From: SIG710 sp045587665
GTDB lineage: Bacteria; Bacillota; Clostridia; Oscillospirales; CAG-272
Length of the DNA stretch: 7,283 nucleotides
Direction of reading: 5' to 3'
Assembly: GCA_045587665.1 (NCBI GenBank)
Contig: JAZNCT010000058.1
Location: 1 to 7,283 of the forward strand
Positions 5,430 through 7,283 of the stretch are shown in pieces (position 1 is the first letter of the stretch; each line of letters begins with the position of its first letter). The notes beneath the pieces are model-generated. The model had not been told where the DNA came from. It did not search any database and worked only from the letters and a program-made list of their open reading frames with translations. Made by a program: the position numbers and the translations under genes.

Positions 5430-6866
5430 ATGGATAGATGGGATTTTGCCGACAGACTTAAGAAGTTCAGAACAGATCGGGGATTTTCTCAAAAAGAACT
5501 GGGAGAGAGGCTTGGTGTCTCGAACCGTGCTGTTTCAAAATGGGAGAGAGGCGAGGCCTACCCCACTGTTGACACCTTGGGGAATATTGCCGATGTGCTT
5601 GGCGTTCTGGTGGACGATCTGCTCAAGGCAGTTGAAAATAAAGTGAACAAGCCTTCCTCGGGTAATGGTATGGAATCAATAAAGGAGCTTTACCGCATAG
5701 GCTCAGGCCCCTCAAGCTCTCATTCTATGGGCCCTGAAAAGGCGGCGCTGCTTTTTAAAAAAGAATATCCTGATGCAGATAGATATGAAGTCACTTTATA
5801 TGGCTCTCTTGCACTGACAGGGGTTGGACACCGAACCGACTATGTTATAAAAAGAGCCTTTAGCCCCATTGAAGCGGTAATAAAGTTTAATAAGACAGAA
5901 AGTGATCTGCCACATCCTAACACAATGAAGCTTTGCGCCTTAAAGGACGGTGTCAATGTGGGGGCATGGACAGTGCTTTCTGTTGGCGGCGGAGCTGTTC
6001 GCATTGTTGGCAGGGCTGATCACGATGCCGAAAAGATTTACAGTCTCGATAAATTTAAGGATATAGCAGAATATTGCGAAAAAAACAAGCTCAGGCTTTG
6101 GCAATATGCAGAGCTTAGCGAGGGCAAGGAGATATGGCCATATCTTCGCGGGATATGGAACACTATGCAAAGATCCATTGAGGCGGGTCTCCGAATGGAC
6201 GGTGAGCTTTTTGGCGGGCTCGGTGTTTTGAGAAAAGCAAAATATCTCTATAACCAGCGTCACATGGACGAAAGTGCCGAAACAAGACAGAACCGCCTTG
6301 TTTGTTCCTATGCCTTTGCGGTCAGCGAGCAAAATGCGGCAGGTGAAGTGGTTGTAACTGCTCCTACCTGCGGCTCAAGCGGTGTTCTTCCTGCTGTTTT
6401 GCGCTATATAACAGAGAGAAAACAGCTTGATACAGATACAGTTCTCCACGCACTTGCAACAGCAGGAATAGTGGGAAACCTTATTAAAACAAATGCTTCG
6501 ATAAGCGGTGCCGAATGTGGCTGTCAGGCTGAGATAGGAAGTGCCTGTGCAATGGCGGCGGCCGCCCTTGCTGAGATATACGATATGGAGATATCTCAGA
6601 TAGAATATGCGGCGGAGATAGCTATTGAGCATCATTTGGGGTTGACCTGTGACCCTATCAAGGGGCTTGTTCAGATCCCCTGCATAGAGAGAAACGCTGT
6701 TGCGGCAATGAGGGCTATAAATGCTGTGAACCTTGCCAATTTTCTGACCGACACCAGAAAGATATCATTTGACCTTATAGTTAAGACAATGTATGAAACA
6801 GGAAGAGATCTTTCTAAAATCTATCGTGAAACAGGCGAAGGCGGTCTTGCAAAGCTTTATCTCTGA
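5430..6866 (+). CDS. sdaA: Xre-type HTH fused to iron-sulfur L-serine ammonia-lyase
   Basis: The 478-residue protein joins two modules. Residues 4-66 are an Xre/Cro helix-turn-helix (RLKKFRTDRGFSQKELGERL, then SNRAVSKWERG and PTVDTLGNIADVL). A linker (67-80) leads to Met81, where a normal serine dehydratase would begin. Residues 81-205 match the beta region (SIKELYRIGSGPSSSHSMGP, GHRTD) and the rest the alpha region (APTCGSSGVLPAVL, KTNASISGAECGCQAEIGSA, CDPIKGLVQIPCIERN). The enzyme family converts L-serine to pyruvate and ammonia with a [4Fe-4S] cluster. C365, C407 and C418 have the 42- and 11-residue spacing of the ligands known in Legionella LSD (C343, C385, C396), so catalysis looks possible. 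The enzyme part (about 398 residues) is shorter than the roughly 455 of E. coli SdaA, mostly in the beta region, and ends GGLAKLYL without a terminal cysteine. The gene lies 45 nt after the permease gene. DNA binding and any regulatory role are inferred. Confidence 0.93.
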   Translation: MDRWDFADRLKKFRTDRGFSQKELGERLGVSNRAVSKWERGEAYPTVDTLGNIADVLGVLVDDLLKAVENKVNKPSSGNGMESIKELYRIGSGPSSSHSMGPEKAALLFKKEYPDADRYEVTLYGSLALTGVGHRTDYVIKRAFSPIEAVIKFNKTESDLPHPNTMKLCALKDGVNVGAWTVLSVGGGAVRIVGRADHDAEKIYSLDKFKDIAEYCEKNKLRLWQYAELSEGKEIWPYLRGIWNTMQRSIEAGLRMDGELFGGLGVLRKAKYLYNQRHMDESAETRQNRLVCSYAFAVSEQNAAGEVVVTAPTCGSSGVLPAVLRYITERKQLDTDTVLHALATAGIVGNLIKTNASISGAECGCQAEIGSACAMAAAALAEIYDMEISQIEYAAEIAIEHHLGLTCDPIKGLVQIPCIERNAVAAMRAINAVNLANFLTDTRKISFDLIVKTMYETGRDLSKIYRETGEGGLAKLYL

Positions 6867-6878
6867 GGAGGCTTTATT

Positions 6879-7199
6879 ATGGGACTTTTTGGAAGAAAAA
6901 AAGAGGATTCTAAAAAATTCAGGCTCGAAATGGCTGAAATGATAAGCAAAAAGCTGATAAGATATGTAACCGAGCGCAGAAATGACGTTGAAGAGGTCAT
7001 CGGAAAGAGCGGTGCATTCAGTATCAGAAACGGTGAATTTATCGTTTTTGCTTCATCCAAAGTTATTTTCAGGACCCCTGCTGCAGAGCTGAGGGCTTGG
7101 GAGCTGCTTTCCGGAGACGGAGCAGTCCTCACCGGTGTGGATCTTGAACACGGCGGTGTGGAAAGAACGATTACGGTTCATTATGTATACTATAGATAA
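6879..7199 (+). CDS. Small conserved-looking protein of unknown function
   Basis: The 106-residue product begins MGLFGRKKEDSKKF, a short basic N-terminus, followed by a predicted helix (about 15-40) and a mixed alpha/beta region with FIVFASSKVIFRTPAAELRA and a C-terminal strand RTITVHYVYYR. It has no signal peptide, membrane helix, cysteine or recognised catalytic motif, so it is probably a soluble cytoplasmic protein. The ribosome binding site GAGGAGG (6865-6871) overlaps the stop codon of the dehydratase gene, and the gap between the genes is only 12 nt. The two are therefore co-transcribed and perhaps translationally coupled. A strong terminator follows, making it the last gene of the unit. 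I do not recognise the family. Being a real gene is well supported by the ribosome binding site and spacing; the function is unknown. Confidence 0.85.
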   Translation: MGLFGRKKEDSKKFRLEMAEMISKKLIRYVTERRNDVEEVIGKSGAFSIRNGEFIVFASSKVIFRTPAAELRAWELLSGDGAVLTGVDLEHGGVERTITVHYVYYR

Positions 7200-7222
7200 A
7201 AAATCACCGGTTAAAATAAAAT

Positions 7223-7270
7223 GCAACCCAAAAGTTATAACTTTTGGGGTGCCTTTTTTTTTTTTTTTTT
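7223..7270 (+). terminator. Strong intrinsic terminator ending the operon
   Basis: Bases 7223-7235 (GCAACCCAAAAGT) pair with 7240-7252 (ACTTTTGGGGTGC), with one A-G mismatch and a TATA loop. One C and then 17 consecutive T residues (7254-7270) follow. It lies 23 nt after the stop of the last gene and should end transcription of the ABC/dehydratase unit. The remaining 13 bases of the window hold nothing recognisable. Confidence 0.95.
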
Positions 7271-7283
7271 CGAAACAGTTTTT

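Noticed and set aside
1..7283. CRISPR array, insertion sequence, integrase or attachment-site signatures
   Set aside because: No regularly spaced repeats, transposase or recombinase gene was seen. The only tRNA-end duplication is the inverted repeat reported above, not a direct att-like repeat.

Overview
The window looks like a piece of a Gram-positive gut-type Clostridia chromosome (Ruminococcaceae/Oscillospirales-like). This is inferred from CCA-encoding tRNA genes, strong AAGGAG/GGAGG ribosome binding sites, a consensus sigma-A promoter, a lipobox lipoprotein with a long acidic linker, and a single-chain iron-sulfur L-serine dehydratase. Every protein gene is on the + strand. The taxon is an inference; nothing in the window fixes it.

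Layout. Bases 1-276 hold a tRNA cluster: tRNA-Val(TAC), cut at its 5' end, then tRNA-Asp(GTC) and tRNA-Gly(GCC). The 3' end of tRNA-Gly runs into a perfect 25-bp inverted repeat (272-325). An unexplained element of about 104 nt (325-428), closed by a long-range imperfect helix, follows directly. A textbook TTGACA-17-TATAAT promoter (503-531) then drives an acidic, probably surface-anchored lipoprotein of unknown function (595-2271).

A hairpin with a U-tract (2290-2335) separates the lipoprotein from the next genes, but it ends immediately before the Shine-Dalgarno of an ABC transporter operon. That operon has an ATPase (2345-3013) and two ABC-2 type permeases (3013-4242 and 4239-5384), coupled by TGATG and ATGA overlaps. 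The hairpin may therefore act as a leaky terminator or a leader attenuator.

Forty-five bases later comes the most striking gene, 5430-6866. It encodes an N-terminal Xre/Cro-type helix-turn-helix DNA-binding domain fused to a complete-looking L-serine ammonia-lyase (SDH beta plus alpha regions, with the three cluster cysteines at C365, C407 and C418). A small protein of unknown function (6879-7199) follows 12 nt downstream, and a strong terminator with a 17-T tract closes the unit (7223-7270).

How the genes may work together: the three ABC genes form one exporter, apparently a heteromeric ABC-2 system. The HTH-serine dehydratase could be a trigger enzyme that both catabolises serine and binds DNA, possibly regulating its own operon. 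A 12-bp palindrome (5391-5402) just upstream of its start is a candidate site. The functional link between transporter and dehydratase is inference from co-orientation and the short gap only.
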